A stretch of 64,000 nucleotides of DNA from an uncultured Prevotellaceae bacterium. GTDB lineage: Bacteria > Bacteroidota > Bacteroidia > Bacteroidales > Bacteroidaceae. How positions within the stretch are numbered: position 1 is the first letter of the stretch; each line of letters begins with the position of its first letter. The notes beneath the pieces were generated by a model. The model was not told where the DNA came from and made no database searches. It worked only from the letters and a program-made list of their open reading frames with translations. Positions 8,851 to 19,438 of the stretch are shown here, piece by piece. Location: positions 1 through 64,000 of the forward strand of contig CADCEQ010000011.1 in assembly GCA_902800435.1 (NCBI GenBank), given 5' to 3'. The position numbers were made by a program, and so were the translations under genes.

Positions 8851-11800
8851 ACAATATACACGCCACGGCGAGGCTGAGCAACACGGCGTCCCTGAAGGTC
8901 GTAGACACGTTCATCGCTCGACGTTCCACGTTCAACGACTGTGATGCCGGTGGGATTAACCACGGTGAGCGTTCCCGAGACGTATGTAATCTCATAGTTC
9001 TGAGCCTCGGCACCACTTACCATAATTTCATACTCGCCAGCAGGACTGTCGGCCGTAGCCTCGCAGGTAATGACGGGACGAACGGTAAACACCGTGTCGG
9101 TCTCGCGGTTGCGGAAGCCCCTGTAGCTCAGTTCGAACTCTGGGTTAGCCTCGCCTACATTTCTCGTATAGCTCTTGGCTGTGACGGTGAGCGACGCTGG
9201 CACAATGGTGAGCACACCCTCACGGAACTCCACACCAGGCGTCGTAACAGTGCCGGGATTGACCGTAATAGGATAAGTGCCGACCGGCAGTGTGCCGTCC
9301 TTGATTGCCTCGCTGCTGCACTCCGGCGTACCGCTGACAGGAGCACCGAGCACGCGGGGATAGATTGTGGCGATAACGCGACCATAGGCGCGCTGTGCCT
9401 CAGCCGTCACCACGGGTTTTCCAGTGTACTCCACAATGCGGCAGCGGTCGGACCATTCTTCATCGGCCTGGTAGGCCTCCACCATCTTGGCAGGCACGAA
9501 GAGCAGCATGCCGTTGGGTACGCTGAGATAGCCCATGGGGATCATCGTCGTTTCACTCAGTATGACCAGGTTCTGCAGCGAGCCGCAGTTGCGGAAGGCA
9601 TAGTCGCCAACGGTGGTGACACCAGCCGGCAGATAGACGGTCTGCAGCGACAGGTCGCCCCGGAAGGCGTTGGCAGGAATCTCAGCCAGCGACGTGAAGT
9701 AGCGCAGCTCCTCCAGACTCTTGACGCCCGAAGCGCCCATGAAGCTCTCGCCAATATCGGTGACGGCAGCCGCCTCTTCGAACGACAGTTCGCCGTCGCC
9801 GTCAGCGTCCCAGAGATCAGTACAGATGGTACGTACTTTGTCATCGGCAAAAGTGATGTAGTGCAGCTTCTCGCGCACGGAAGCCAGGGCCTGCTTCATC
9901 TCGTCAAGCGTGCTCTGGCGGTTGTCATAGACGGCCTGCTCGGAAGCCACGTCAATCTGCTTTGCCTCGGCAGCGTCAAGCGCCTTCTTGAGATGGGCAG
10001 CCACATCGTCCATAGCCTCGGCAGCAGCCAGGTCATCTTCGACGATGAAAGCCCACTGGCAGTTGGCACCCGTGCCCTTCACGTCCCAATAGATGCCGTA
10101 GGTGGGACTGGCTGCACTCGAAGTGTGGTTCTCGTCAATGCCCAAGTATTCGCCTTCGGCATAGCTGGCATCGTTGGCCGGCACCTGCAGCGTGTACACG
10201 CCGGGGGCCACCGAGTCAAGCTGCCAGTAAGCCTTGGCCGAAACAGAGCCGTCGCCGAAGCATGCTTTCACGCCTTCGCCCACCTTCGTATCGGTATTCG
10301 TGCGGAACACTACCTTGCTGTTCGAGTAGAGATAGTACAGTCCGTCGGGCATGCTCTTGGTGCGCTTCAGCTGATACTTCATGCCCTGCGGAGCCACCAC
10401 CGACTGGGTGCCGTAGGCCTCGCCCATGGTGAGGAACTTACGCGTACCTATATTATATATGTACCCTGTCTTATCCGCAACGATTGACGACTTCTCAGGC
10501 TGGGTACGCATGCGCACCTCGACAATCTTGCCGAAGTTCTTCCAGACGTCGGCCTGTTCGTAGAGCTCTTTCGAGCCGAAAGGCACGTAGAGCGTACACT
10601 CCGACAGCGTGACGCCGCCGAAGACGTTGTTGCCCAAAGCGATGAACGAAGGATCAGGGCTACAGACTGTCACCTCGCGCAGGGCCTTACAACCGTAGAA
10701 GCACGTCTCGCCGATGGTGTTGACCATTTCGGGGATGGTGATGGCCTTGAGCTTCTGGCAGTTGCGGAACGCGCGATAGTAGATGTGGACAATGCTGCCA
10801 GGCAGCGTGACCGACTCTAAGTTGGTACATCCCTCGAAGGTGTTGCCGTAGATGTCGGGGACAGTGGTCAGGTACTGCAGTTCGTCGAGGCTCTTCAGCG
10901 TCTTGTTGTTCTGGAACGTCACGTTGAAGTCGACAACCTTCGAAGCCTCGAGCAGTGAGAGCTCGCCGTCGCTGTCGATGTCCCAGGCCGAGATGAAGGT
11001 TTCGCGGGCCGTGTCGTCGGCAAAGTCGATGAGTTTCAGCTTTTTGCGTAGTGAACGCTGAGCGGTGCCCAGATCCTCAAGGCTGCTCTCCAGATTGTCG
11101 TAGACGGCCTGCTCCTGGGCAACCTTCAGCCTGCGACTCTTGGCTATGTCGAGCAGCGTGGCCAGTGTCTGGGCAGCCTCATAGCGCTGTACACTCGTCT
11201 CGTCGTAGAGCACGAAGCGCCACTGGCAGTTGGCCGCATAGGTAGCGTAGTCGATGTCGGAGTAGACACCGTAGGTAGGCGACGCTGCATTCGACGCATG
11301 GTCGGTCTGCACGCCCCAGAACTGTCCCTCCGTATGGCCCGTTGACCCCTCGGGAATCTGTATGGTGTACACGTCGCCGTCGACAGCGGTGATGCTCCAA
11401 TAGGCATTGGCTCTGTTGGCTGAGAGGGTACCATCGACAAACGCAGCCTTCACGCCGCTGCCGACATTGTTGTCCGTCGACGTGCGGAACAGCAGGTTAC
11501 CGCTACGGCCCGTGTCCTCGGAGGTCAGGTAGTAGACGCCCTCAGGCATCGATGTGGTATGGTTCACCACGAAGCGCATGGGACTATCGCCCACGATGGC
11601 CTGCGTGCCCCACGCCTCGCCCTTGGTCAGATACTGGCCTGTGCCGACGTGGTAGAGGTAGTACTTCTTGCCTGCCTCCAGCGGAGCGAACTTACCCTCC
11701 GACAGTTCACGCTGTTCGACGATGGTGCCGAAGTTGCGCCATACGTCCATCGCTGCCAGTTGCGACTTCGTGCCCTGCAGACAGCTGAGCGTGGCCTTCT

Positions 11801-13508
11801 GAAGGTCAGTGTCCTCGAAGGCCGACGGGCTAATCTGTATGGCTGATGGCTGGAAGGTCTTCAGCACGAAGCTGGTCAAGTTGGCGCAGTCGGCATAGGC
11901 ACTTTGACCGATACTGCCGACGCCAATGGGCAGTACGACCGAAGTCAGACCGCTGCCCTGGAAGGTGTTGTCCTCGATGGCGGTCAGCGCATCGGGCAGC
12001 GCCAGCGTCTTCAGTGCCTGACAGCCCTTGAAGGCTGCAGCACCGATACTACTGACGTGGTTGGGCAGGTCGAGCTGTCCCAACTTGGCGCAGCCCTCCA
12101 GCGCCCGTGCACCAATGCTGCTGACGTTCTTCGGCAGTCGCAGCGTGGTCAGCGTGGCGCAGTCCATAAAGGCCTCGTCGGGCAGCGCCGTCAGGCTGGT
12201 AAAGTAGTAGAGTTCCTTGAATGTCTTGATGGCCGAGCCCTTGAACACAGTGCCGATGTCCTTCACGTCGGCTGCCTCGCCGTAGGTCAGCTGGCCGTCG
12301 CCGTTGCTGTCGAAGTTGTCGAGACAGAGTTTCTTCACAGCGGCATCGGCAAACGACATGGGCTTTTCGCCATAGTTCTCGGGCTCAATGCCGACGATGA
12401 TTTCGCGATAGCCGTTATAGCCGTCGTTCGAGCCGCCGATGCCCTGCTGTCCGGGCGTCAGCTGAGTCAGCAGGTAGTAGCCGTCGCTCGTGCCGCCCCA
12501 GCCCCAGTTGATGTGGTATTTCAGGTTGCCGTCGTAGCCGTCGGCCACAAAGGCGTGACCAGCCTCATCATTCGAACCGCTGACGTAGACGGGACGTCCG
12601 GCGGCAATCTCGGCATAGACGATGCGGTCCCACTCCGTGTCGCTGGTCACTGTCTGGTAGCTGACGTAGCGCACCGATGAGCCGTAGCCGAAGTACTTGC
12701 CGAAGGCCAAATAGGCATCATGCGACTGAGCACCCGACGACGAGTTGGTGTAGTCCATCTTCACCGCCACGCCGCAGTAGTGCATCAGGTCGGCCACGGC
12801 CTTGCGCTGCTTCTCGGTGGCCGAGCCATATTCGTCTTTCATGTTCTCCCAGTCGATGGGCGAGCCCTCGGGAATGCCCTCCACGTGGAGCTTGCCATAG
12901 GTGGGATGCTCCGTCCAGGTGTCGTAGGCCGGCATGGCAGCCGTCGTCTCCGACACCGACTTCTCGCGATGGTAGTACAGTATCTGGGCAATGGCCGTAG
13001 CAACGCAACCCGTTACCGAGCGGCCCAGCGAGAAGTACTCGGGACACGTCAGGTTGTAGGGGTAGCCCTGGCTCCACTTGCTCTTCATCAGCTCGGGCAC
13101 CTTGGGGTGCGTGGGCACAGCATCGCCAATGACCACTCTCCCACCCTTCTGCAACTCATCTATCTGGCGAGCGTAGTCGTCGAGCAGTCCCTGCAGCTGT
13201 GGCGGCAGCTTATCGTAGTCGAACTCTCCCTGGTCGCAGTAGCCGAGGATAGGCTCCGTGCGGTCGTCACCCGACACAATGACATAGCCCTCGCCCGTAC
13301 CTTTATTAAACACATAGTACTCCGACGTCGACCTTGCCGGCGCGCCCATACGGCGAGGAGCCAGCCGGCGCTGGTTGGTCACCGCCGTAATGGTCTGTCC
13401 TTTCACGAAGTTCTCAGCCTTCTTCTGGGCCTGCTCTCTGGTTATCGGATCGGCACTGGCGGCCATTGCCGACATCACGAGTGCCACGATCATTGCAATA
13501 ATTCTCAT
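8826..13508 (-). CDS. Secreted C10 (streptopain-like) cysteine peptidase with EF-hand, BspA-type LRR and MBG modules
   Basis: 1560 residues. Signal peptide MRIIAMIVALVMSAMAASA, then a pro-region to about residue 140 (Spi/C10 propeptide-like). The C10 domain covers about 140-375, with Cys168 in VTGCVATAIAQ and His318 in AGHAFVADGY, followed by INWGWGG. After it, three modules repeat: an EF-hand-like loop (DSNGDGQL ~395, DIDSDGELS ~840, DADGDGELS ~1232), a BspA-type LRR_5 block, and (twice) a roughly 150-residue domain starting with YLYHVGTGQYLT / YIYNIGTRKFLT. An MBG-type domain (about 1385-1520) precedes a C-terminus DLQGRRVAQPRRGVYIV that resembles T9SS/surface sorting tails. It likely degrades host or dietary protein outside the cell. 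It follows the small lipoprotein gene by 16 bp. Confidence 0.9.
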   Translation of the reverse strand: MRIIAMIVALVMSAMAASADPITREQAQKKAENFVKGQTITAVTNQRRLAPRRMGAPARSTSEYYVFNKGTGEGYVIVSGDDRTEPILGYCDQGEFDYDKLPPQLQGLLDDYARQIDELQKGGRVVIGDAVPTHPKVPELMKSKWSQGYPYNLTCPEYFSLGRSVTGCVATAIAQILYYHREKSVSETTAAMPAYDTWTEHPTYGKLHVEGIPEGSPIDWENMKDEYGSATEKQRKAVADLMHYCGVAVKMDYTNSSSGAQSHDAYLAFGKYFGYGSSVRYVSYQTVTSDTEWDRIVYAEIAAGRPVYVSGSNDEAGHAFVADGYDGNLKYHINWGWGGTSDGYYLLTQLTPGQQGIGGSNDGYNGYREIIVGIEPENYGEKPMSFADAAVKKLCLDNFDSNGDGQLTYGEAADVKDIGTVFKGSAIKTFKELYYFTSLTALPDEAFMDCATLTTLRLPKNVSSIGARALEGCAKLGQLDLPNHVSSIGAAAFKGCQALKTLALPDALTAIEDNTFQGSGLTSVVLPIGVGSIGQSAYADCANLTSFVLKTFQPSAIQISPSAFEDTDLQKATLSCLQGTKSQLAAMDVWRNFGTIVEQRELSEGKFAPLEAGKKYYLYHVGTGQYLTKGEAWGTQAIVGDSPMRFVVNHTTSMPEGVYYLTSEDTGRSGNLLFRTSTDNNVGSGVKAAFVDGTLSANRANAYWSITAVDGDVYTIQIPEGSTGHTEGQFWGVQTDHASNAASPTYGVYSDIDYATYAANCQWRFVLYDETSVQRYEAAQTLATLLDIAKSRRLKVAQEQAVYDNLESSLEDLGTAQRSLRKKLKLIDFADDTARETFISAWDIDSDGELSLLEASKVVDFNVTFQNNKTLKSLDELQYLTTVPDIYGNTFEGCTNLESVTLPGSIVHIYYRAFRNCQKLKAITIPEMVNTIGETCFYGCKALREVTVCSPDPSFIALGNNVFGGVTLSECTLYVPFGSKELYEQADVWKNFGKIVEVRMRTQPEKSSIVADKTGYIYNIGTRKFLTMGEAYGTQSVVAPQGMKYQLKRTKSMPDGLYYLYSNSKVVFRTNTDTKVGEGVKACFGDGSVSAKAYWQLDSVAPGVYTLQVPANDASYAEGEYLGIDENHTSSAASPTYGIYWDVKGTGANCQWAFIVEDDLAAAEAMDDVAAHLKKALDAAEAKQIDVASEQAVYDNRQSTLDEMKQALASVREKLHYITFADDKVRTICTDLWDADGDGELSFEEAAAVTDIGESFMGASGVKSLEELRYFTSLAEIPANAFRGDLSLQTVYLPAGVTTVGDYAFRNCGSLQNLVILSETTMIPMGYLSVPNGMLLFVPAKMVEAYQADEEWSDRCRIVEYTGKPVVTAEAQRAYGRVIATIYPRVLGAPVSGTPECSSEAIKDGTLPVGTYPITVNPGTVTTPGVEFREGVLTIVPASLTVTAKSYTRNVGEANPEFELSYRGFRNRETDTVFTVRPVITCEATADSPAGEYEIMVSGAEAQNYEITYVSGTLTVVNPTGITVVERGTSSDERVYDLQGRRVAQPRRGVYIVKGKKVKR

Positions 13509-13524
13509 TCCCCTTGTCGTTTGT

Positions 13525-13887
13525 TTATTTCATCATTCCGTCGATGATGCCTTTCAGCACACCTTCAATCTCGTTGGCCACGTTCTTCAGTTTGTCGAAC
13601 ACGCCATCCTTGACACCCTTTGCCATATAGGTGGCACACTGTCCCTCCAGCTGACCTATCTTGGCCTTCTCCTCGGGTGTGTAGTCAAATTCATACTTAT
13701 GCACTTCCTTCCTGATTTTCAGGAACTTGTTGCCAGCCTTTTCCCAGTCCTCAACGTTGTAGTAGCGGCTGTTGTCGCGCAACTCGTACGAGAAACTCTC
13801 CAACTGGTCGATTGCTCCCTGCTTCGTGCCGCATGAGGCCATAAGCAGTGCAGCCATTATCGCCAAAACCCAAACTTTTGCTTTCAT
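13525..13887 (-). CDS. Small lipoprotein, helical (DUF6565-like)
   Basis: 120 residues with a lipoprotein signal (MKAKVWVLAIMAALLMASC). The mature part is charged and helical (ELRDNSRYYNVEDWEKAGNK, then a KIGQLEGQCATYMAKG segment), the size and pattern of Prevotella proteins annotated as DUF6565. The family assignment is from memory and uncertain. It lies 16 bp upstream of the C10 peptidase gene on the same strand and may be its periplasmic partner or inhibitor, which is inference from position only. Confidence 0.65.
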   Translation of the reverse strand: MKAKVWVLAIMAALLMASCGTKQGAIDQLESFSYELRDNSRYYNVEDWEKAGNKFLKIRKEVHKYEFDYTPEEKAKIGQLEGQCATYMAKGVKDGVFDKLKNVANEIEGVLKGIIDGMMK

Positions 13888-13984
13888 CGTCTTCTCCTTT
13901 TATTAAATAAATTCACATTCCCTTAAACTCTAACAGTTTGCTCTTGATGAATTCCTGGATATCATAGGCTGATTTTAATATGTT

Positions 13985-15526
13985 TTACTCCCACTCAATC
14001 GTTGCGGGCGGCTTCGAGGAGATGTCGTAGCAGACGCGGTTGACGCCGCGCACCTTGTTGATGATCTCGTTCGAGACGCGGGCCATGAAGTCGTAGGGCA
14101 GATGGGCCCAGTCGGCAGTCATGGCGTCGGTCGAGGTAACGGCACGCAGGGCCACGGGGTGCTCATAGGTGCGCTCGTCGCCCATCACGCCCACCGAGCG
14201 GACAGTGGAGAGCAGAATGACGCCTGCCTGCCACACCTTATTATAAAGCGTCTCGCCGTCGGTGTCGACATACTCGCGCAGTCCGCGGATGTAGATGTCG
14301 TCGGCATCCTGCAGTATGCGCACCTTCTCGGGCGTGATGTCGCCAAGGATGCGGACGGCCAAGCCGGGGCCCGGGAAGGGATGACGGGTAATGAGATGCT
14401 CGGGCATACCAAGCTGGCGCCCAACGCGGCGCACCTCGTCCTTAAAGAGCCACTTCAGCGGCTCGCAGAGCTGGAGGTTCATCTCCTTGGGCAGTCCGCC
14501 GACGTTGTGATGGCTCTTGATGACCTTGCCCGTGATGTTCAGGCTCTCGATGCGGTCGGGGTAGATGGTGCCTTGGGCCAGCCACTTGGCATCAGTAATC
14601 TTCTTGGCTTCGGCATTGAACACCTCGACGAAGTCGCGGCCGATGATCTTGCGCTTCTGCTCAGGCTCGGTGACACCGGCGAGGTCGGCGAAGAACTTCT
14701 CCGAGGCATCGACGCCGATGACGTTCAGTCCCAGCACCTTGTAGTCCTCCATCACCTGCTGGAACTCGTTCTTGCGCAGCATGCCGTGGTCGACGAAGAT
14801 ACAGGTGAGACGGTCGCCGATGGCTCGGTTCAGCAGCACGGCTGCCACTGAGGAGTCGACACCGCCGCTCAGACCTAAGATCACCCTATCCTGCCCTAAC
14901 GTCTCCTTCAGCTCGGCAACGGTGGAGTCTACGAACGAGGCTGCGCTCCACTCCTGACGAGAACCGCAGATATCAACCACAAAGTTCTTCAGGAGAAGGG
15001 TACCCTGAAGGCTATGGAACACCTCAGGATGAAACTGCACAGCCCACACTGGTTGAGAGGTAGAGGCAAAGGCTGCGTTTCTCACATCATGTGTCGAACC
15101 AATCACCTCAAAGCCCTCGGGGATGGCGGTGATGGTGTCGCCGTGACTCATCCAGACCTGAGAACCTCTGTCGAAGCCTTTGAAGAGCGGATTGTAGAGG
15201 TTGATGGTCTCGAGGTTGGCACGCCCGTACTCGCGGCTGTCGGCCTTCTCGACGCGGCCGCCCAGCGTGTGTGAAATGAACTGCGCGCCGTAGCAGATGC
15301 CCAGCACCGGCAGACGGCCCACAAACTGCGACAGGTCGACCTTGAACGCTTCGGGGTCATGAACCGAGTAGGGCGAGCCGCTCAGTATGACGCCGATGAC
15401 CGTCGGGTCGTCCTTCGGGAACTTGTTGTAGGGCAGAATCTCGCAGAAGGTGTCCAGCTCGCGCACACGGCGGCCAATGAGCTGCGTCGTCTGCGAGCCA
15501 AAGTCCAGAATGATGATCTTTTGCAT
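13985..15526 (-). CDS. guaA: GMP synthase, two-domain glutamine-hydrolysing form
   Basis: Converts XMP to GMP with ATP and glutamine. 513 residues. The class I glutaminase domain (about 1-190) has the Cys in LGICYGAQ and the His-Glu pair in FHPEVF. The ATP-pyrophosphatase domain has the P-loop SGGVDSS near residue 222. The C-terminal dimerisation domain ends PPATIEWE. This is the complete housekeeping enzyme. A second, shorter GMP synthase lies 4.6 kb away (20157-21140). The start is 3 bp from the stop of the nucleotidyltransferase gene, so the two probably share a transcript. Confidence 0.97.
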   Translation of the reverse strand: MQKIIILDFGSQTTQLIGRRVRELDTFCEILPYNKFPKDDPTVIGVILSGSPYSVHDPEAFKVDLSQFVGRLPVLGICYGAQFISHTLGGRVEKADSREYGRANLETINLYNPLFKGFDRGSQVWMSHGDTITAIPEGFEVIGSTHDVRNAAFASTSQPVWAVQFHPEVFHSLQGTLLLKNFVVDICGSRQEWSAASFVDSTVAELKETLGQDRVILGLSGGVDSSVAAVLLNRAIGDRLTCIFVDHGMLRKNEFQQVMEDYKVLGLNVIGVDASEKFFADLAGVTEPEQKRKIIGRDFVEVFNAEAKKITDAKWLAQGTIYPDRIESLNITGKVIKSHHNVGGLPKEMNLQLCEPLKWLFKDEVRRVGRQLGMPEHLITRHPFPGPGLAVRILGDITPEKVRILQDADDIYIRGLREYVDTDGETLYNKVWQAGVILLSTVRSVGVMGDERTYEHPVALRAVTSTDAMTADWAHLPYDFMARVSNEIINKVRGVNRVCYDISSKPPATIEWE

Positions 15527-15529
15527 ATT

Positions 15530-16285
15530 CTAAAGTTGTTTGATAAATTCGTTTGCCTGGTCCAGCGTGTCGAGCTTGCCTACGTCGAGTATCCGCAGGT
15601 CGTCCTTCAGCAGACCCACAACGCGGGAGCGGTGACAGACCGACAGGTAGAAGTCCATGATGCTGAAGCGGTCGGGGAACCGCTCCATCAGCGGGAACAG
15701 CCTCGGCGACAGCGAGTGGATGCCCGAGAAGGCAAACACGTTGAGCGGCTCGCCGTGCTGCGACAGTCCGGTGCGCCTGACATACTCGTAGGGCGACTTC
15801 ACCTCGCCCGTGGCCGTGTTCTTCCACCCCATCAGGCGCATGGCGTTGTCGAACATCAGGTAGCGCTGCGTCGTGCGGCGGCTCACCAGCAGCACGGCGT
15901 CCTCGTCGTCCAGATGGCGGCGGCGCAGCCAGTCGAAGTCCACGTTGTCGAGAATGTCTACGTTGTGAATCAGTACCGGCTCGTCGGGGTCGAACAGTGC
16001 CTGCGCCTTCTTCAGGGCGCCGCCCGTCTCGAGCAGCAGCTCCGTCTCGTCCGATATGCGGATGTCGATGCCGAAGTTGTCGTTCGCGGCCAGGTAGTCC
16101 ACAATCTGCTGTGCAAAGTGGTGTACGTTCACCACGACGCGCTCATAGCCAGCCGCCCGCAGCTTCATCACCACGTGCCAGAGCAGGGGCTGCCCCCCCA
16201 CCCTGACCAGCGCCTTGGGCATGCTGTCGGTCAGCGGTTTCAGACGGGTTCCCAGTCCCGCCGCTAATATCATCGCCTGCTTCAT
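15530..16285 (-). CDS. Sugar-1-phosphate nucleotidyltransferase (MurU-like)
   Basis: 251 residues from MKQAMILAAGLGTRLKPLTD, the GxGTRxxPxT nucleotide-binding signature. The next conserved block is PKALVRVGGQPLLWHVV, with VHHFAQQI and NVDILDNVDF (metal-binding Asp) later. Size and pattern match the MurU/HddC group, which charges N-acetylmuramate-1-phosphate or similar sugars with UTP. The annotated longer frame upstream lacks a signal and is not needed. The presence of an AmgK-like anomeric kinase gene at 21143-22687 supports a MurU role in cell-wall sugar recycling; a heptose or mannose substrate is the alternative. Confidence 0.78.
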   Translation of the reverse strand: MKQAMILAAGLGTRLKPLTDSMPKALVRVGGQPLLWHVVMKLRAAGYERVVVNVHHFAQQIVDYLAANDNFGIDIRISDETELLLETGGALKKAQALFDPDEPVLIHNVDILDNVDFDWLRRRHLDDEDAVLLVSRRTTQRYLMFDNAMRLMGWKNTATGEVKSPYEYVRRTGLSQHGEPLNVFAFSGIHSLSPRLFPLMERFPDRFSIMDFYLSVCHRSRVVGLLKDDLRILDVGKLDTLDQANEFIKQL

Positions 16286-16313
16286 TTCCCCTGACTTTTC
16301 TGTTTTGACAGCG

Positions 16314-16372
16314 CAAAAGTACGAAAAAAAAGCGATTCCTCCAAAATAATTGCCAGAATGTTTGTATATTTG
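16314..16372. promoter_or_regulatory. Divergent -7 elements for the nucleotidyltransferase/guaA unit and the GH106 gene
   Basis: Minus strand TACTTTTG at 16314-16321 lies 28 bp before the nucleotidyltransferase start. Plus strand TATATTTG at 16365-16372 lies 30 bp before the GH106 start. Both match TAnnTTTG. Confidence 0.55.
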
Positions 16373-16402
16373 CACCCACAAACGAGTAATCTACCTTATT
16401 CT

Positions 16403-19400
16403 ATGAGACGGGCCGTCACATTCCTTTTCCTCTTGTCTGCCTGCATTCCATGCATGGCGCAGTCAACGCTTGCCTACGGTTTCGACCACCCGCAGGACAC
16501 GGCGCGCACCAAGGTGTGGTGGTTCTTCGGCGAGACGGAGACCACCCGCGAGGGCATCACCGCCGACCTCGAGGCGTTCAGGCAGCAAGGAGTCGGGGGC
16601 GTGGTCTACTACGACCAGGTACACGGCAAGGGCGAGGGTGCCGACCGCGTGTTCGATGCCCATTGGTGGCAGTCGCTCATCTTTGCCTCGCAGGAGGCGC
16701 GGCGCCTGGGGCTGTCGTTCGAGGCCAACATCGGCAACGGCTATGTGGCAGGCGGACGATGGATCACGCCCGACTGCAGCATGCAGCGGCTGGCGATGTC
16801 CGAGACGCTCATAAGCAAAGGCCAGACCGTCCAGCTGCCCCTGCCCCCTTGTCCGCGCGACTGGCACCACGACGTGGCGGTGCTGGCCGTGCCCTATAAA
16901 AGAGACCTGTTGGCCGACTCCCGCCTGCTGAACATCCAGCCGTCGGGGCAGCCCGACTCCGTGCTCGTGTTCGACTTCGGCACGCCGTTCACCGCCCGCA
17001 GCATCACCTACGAGGCCAAGGCGCAGGGCAAGGCGCGCACATCGGCGATGCAGGTGCCGCCCACCCACAGGCCGCTGGACCAGCCCGACACGACGCGGTT
17101 CTACGGCTGCGGCTTCCGCGAACTGCCCGACATCGGCGTGCTCGAAGTGTCTGACGACGGCATCCACTACCGCCACGTCTGCAACCTGCGTCCCCGCTAT
17201 CAGACCTTGGGCGGCGTCAAACAGCAGACCGTCGCATTCCCCACCACCCGGGGGCGCTACTTCCGCATCACGCTCAACGGCCGCAATGTACCCTTGGCCA
17301 ACGTCGTCGTCTCGGCACGTGCCTGCGTTGACTTCTGGGAGGCGAAGGCCAGCCTCGTGTCCGACTTCATCGACGGCGATGCCACGCCAGCATATAATAA
17401 GGAGGAAATACTCTCGGCCAGCGACATCGTCGACCTGACCGACCGCATGGCGCCCGACGGCACACTCTCGTGGCCCGACGCGCCGAAGGGCGACTGGCTC
17501 GTCATGCGCTTCGTATCAGTCACGACGGGTGGCCGCACCAAGCACGGCCGCGCCGAGGCACTGGGGCTCGAGTGCGACAAGCTCTCAGTCGAGGGAGCCC
17601 GACTCCATTGGCAGAGCTACACCAAGCCCCTCATCGACAGCATACGCGCCAACGGCGGCGCCCTCCAGGGCATCTGCATGGACAGCCACGAGGCCGGACC
17701 GCAGAACTGGACACTGCGCATGGAGCAGGAGTTCCGCCTACTGCGCGGATACGACCTGCGTCCCTATCTGCCCACCGTCGCCTGCGGCCTCATTGTGGGC
17801 GACAGCCCATCACTCCTGAGCGACCTGCGCCGCACCGTCAGCGACCTCGTCACCGACCGCTACTACGGCGAGTTCAACCGCCTCTGCCGCGCCGAGGGCC
17901 TCACGCTCACCGCCCAGGCCATCGGCGGCGCGCTCAGCATGACAGGCGATGCCATCGAGGTAAAGAAACTCTTGGACAAGCCGCAGGGCGAGTTCTGGGG
18001 CTATCAGACCGAAGGCAACTACGACATCAAGGACTGCTCCAGCGCCGCCCACGTCTACGGCAAGCAGATAGCCTCGGGCGAGGCCTACACCGACATCACC
18101 TACAAACACTCGCTGGCCGACATCAAGAACCTCGCCGACGCCGCCTACGCCTTCGGCATCAACGAGCTGGTGGTCTGCGCCTCAGCCTACCAGGCCGACG
18201 CTGCCGGAAAGCACATCAACACCGCCGGCGGCCGACAGTACGCCCTGAACCGCCTGAACACGCTGTGGCCGCTCAGCCGCGCGTTCTGGGACTATCAGGC
18301 CCGCTGCTCGTGGGTACTCCGTCAGGGCCGCCCCGTCTGCGATGTGGCCGTCTATCTGGGCGACGACGTCCCCATCCGCACACTCAGCCACCGCCTGCCC
18401 CCATTGCCCCCGGGCTACGACTTCGACGCGATGGGCACCGACGCGCTGCTCCACCGTCTGACCGTCCGCGGCGGTCGGCTCCAGCTGCCCGACGGCACCG
18501 GCTACTGCCTGCTCGTGCTGCCGCCCGACGGTCAGCTGACGCCCGAGGTGCAGCGGCGCGTCGACCAGTGGCGCAGTCAGGACATTGCCGTCTACGACCC
18601 ACAGGGTGGCGAGAATCTTGCCGGCTTCCTCACGCGCCACGGCCTGCGTCCAGACGTTGATGCGCCCCATGCCGGCCGCCTGTATTTCTGCCACCGCCGA
18701 ACAGCCTCCGAGGACATCTATTTCCTCAACAACCACAGCGACGAGCCCGTGACCGACCGCTTCCGTTTCAGCGTCAGCGCAGCCAGCGCCGAGTTGTGGA
18801 ATCCCGTCACAGGCAGCCGCCAGCCGCTCGCATTCACAACCGACGCCGGCCGCACGGCCATCGACCTTCAGATGGCGCCGCGCGAGTCGTTCTTCATCGT
18901 CCTGTCGCAGCAGCCGCGCATGACCGTCATGCCTGCCACCACTCACCCCGAACAGTCCCTCACGTGGGACGGAGCATGGACGGCACAGTTCAGCCCAGCC
19001 CTCGGTGGTCCGGCAGCACCCGTCGTCTTCGGACAGCTGACCGACTGGGCGACGAGCAGCGACCGCCGCATCCGCTACTATTCGGGCACCGCCGTCTACC
19101 GCAACACCTTCACCCTGCCCGAGCGCCGTCAGGCTGACGTGTTCAGCATCAGCTTCAGCCAGCTGGGAGGAGCCGCCGAGATCGTCGTCAACGGCCAGCC
19201 AGCGGGCGCCGTCTGGTGTTCGCCGCTGACGCTCGACATCAGCCCCTACGTCAGAAAAGGCACGAACGTGGTTGAAATCCGCGTCGCCAACAGCCTGTGG
19301 AACCGACTTGTAGGCGATGCAGCGAGACCGTCCTCCGAGCGCCTAATGCAGCCGACGCATCCCCTCGCCCAGCCCACCGACGAGCTGGTCCCTTCGGGCA

Positions 19401-19438
19401 TTATCGGCCCCGTCAGGCTCTGCTGCCGTCATAAATGA
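16403..19438 (+). CDS. GH106-like alpha-L-rhamnosidase, secreted
   Basis: 1011 residues from MRRAVTFLFLLSACIPCMAQ, a signal peptide; a longer in-frame start only adds a non-signal leader. The early KVWWFFGETETTREGITADL followed by GVGGVVYYDQ is the N-terminal signature of GH106 catalytic barrels. A carbohydrate-binding-like insertion follows, then GICMDSHEAGPQNWT, a conserved barrel segment carrying acidic residues, and a C-terminal GH2-type beta-sandwich (YYSGTAVYRNTFTLP, then VVEIRVANSLWNRLVGDA). It should release L-rhamnose from pectin or glycoside side chains in the periplasm or outside. No SusC/SusD pair is adjacent, so it is an orphan enzyme here. Confidence 0.85.
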   Translation: MRRAVTFLFLLSACIPCMAQSTLAYGFDHPQDTARTKVWWFFGETETTREGITADLEAFRQQGVGGVVYYDQVHGKGEGADRVFDAHWWQSLIFASQEARRLGLSFEANIGNGYVAGGRWITPDCSMQRLAMSETLISKGQTVQLPLPPCPRDWHHDVAVLAVPYKRDLLADSRLLNIQPSGQPDSVLVFDFGTPFTARSITYEAKAQGKARTSAMQVPPTHRPLDQPDTTRFYGCGFRELPDIGVLEVSDDGIHYRHVCNLRPRYQTLGGVKQQTVAFPTTRGRYFRITLNGRNVPLANVVVSARACVDFWEAKASLVSDFIDGDATPAYNKEEILSASDIVDLTDRMAPDGTLSWPDAPKGDWLVMRFVSVTTGGRTKHGRAEALGLECDKLSVEGARLHWQSYTKPLIDSIRANGGALQGICMDSHEAGPQNWTLRMEQEFRLLRGYDLRPYLPTVACGLIVGDSPSLLSDLRRTVSDLVTDRYYGEFNRLCRAEGLTLTAQAIGGALSMTGDAIEVKKLLDKPQGEFWGYQTEGNYDIKDCSSAAHVYGKQIASGEAYTDITYKHSLADIKNLADAAYAFGINELVVCASAYQADAAGKHINTAGGRQYALNRLNTLWPLSRAFWDYQARCSWVLRQGRPVCDVAVYLGDDVPIRTLSHRLPPLPPGYDFDAMGTDALLHRLTVRGGRLQLPDGTGYCLLVLPPDGQLTPEVQRRVDQWRSQDIAVYDPQGGENLAGFLTRHGLRPDVDAPHAGRLYFCHRRTASEDIYFLNNHSDEPVTDRFRFSVSAASAELWNPVTGSRQPLAFTTDAGRTAIDLQMAPRESFFIVLSQQPRMTVMPATTHPEQSLTWDGAWTAQFSPALGGPAAPVVFGQLTDWATSSDRRIRYYSGTAVYRNTFTLPERRQADVFSISFSQLGGAAEIVVNGQPAGAVWCSPLTLDISPYVRKGTNVVEIRVANSLWNRLVGDAARPSSERLMQPTHPLAQPTDELVPSGIIGPVRLCCRHK

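Noticed and set aside
16358..16402. Upstream start of the GH106 gene
   Set aside because: It would begin upstream of the promoter -7 element, and the later ATG begins a proper signal peptide.
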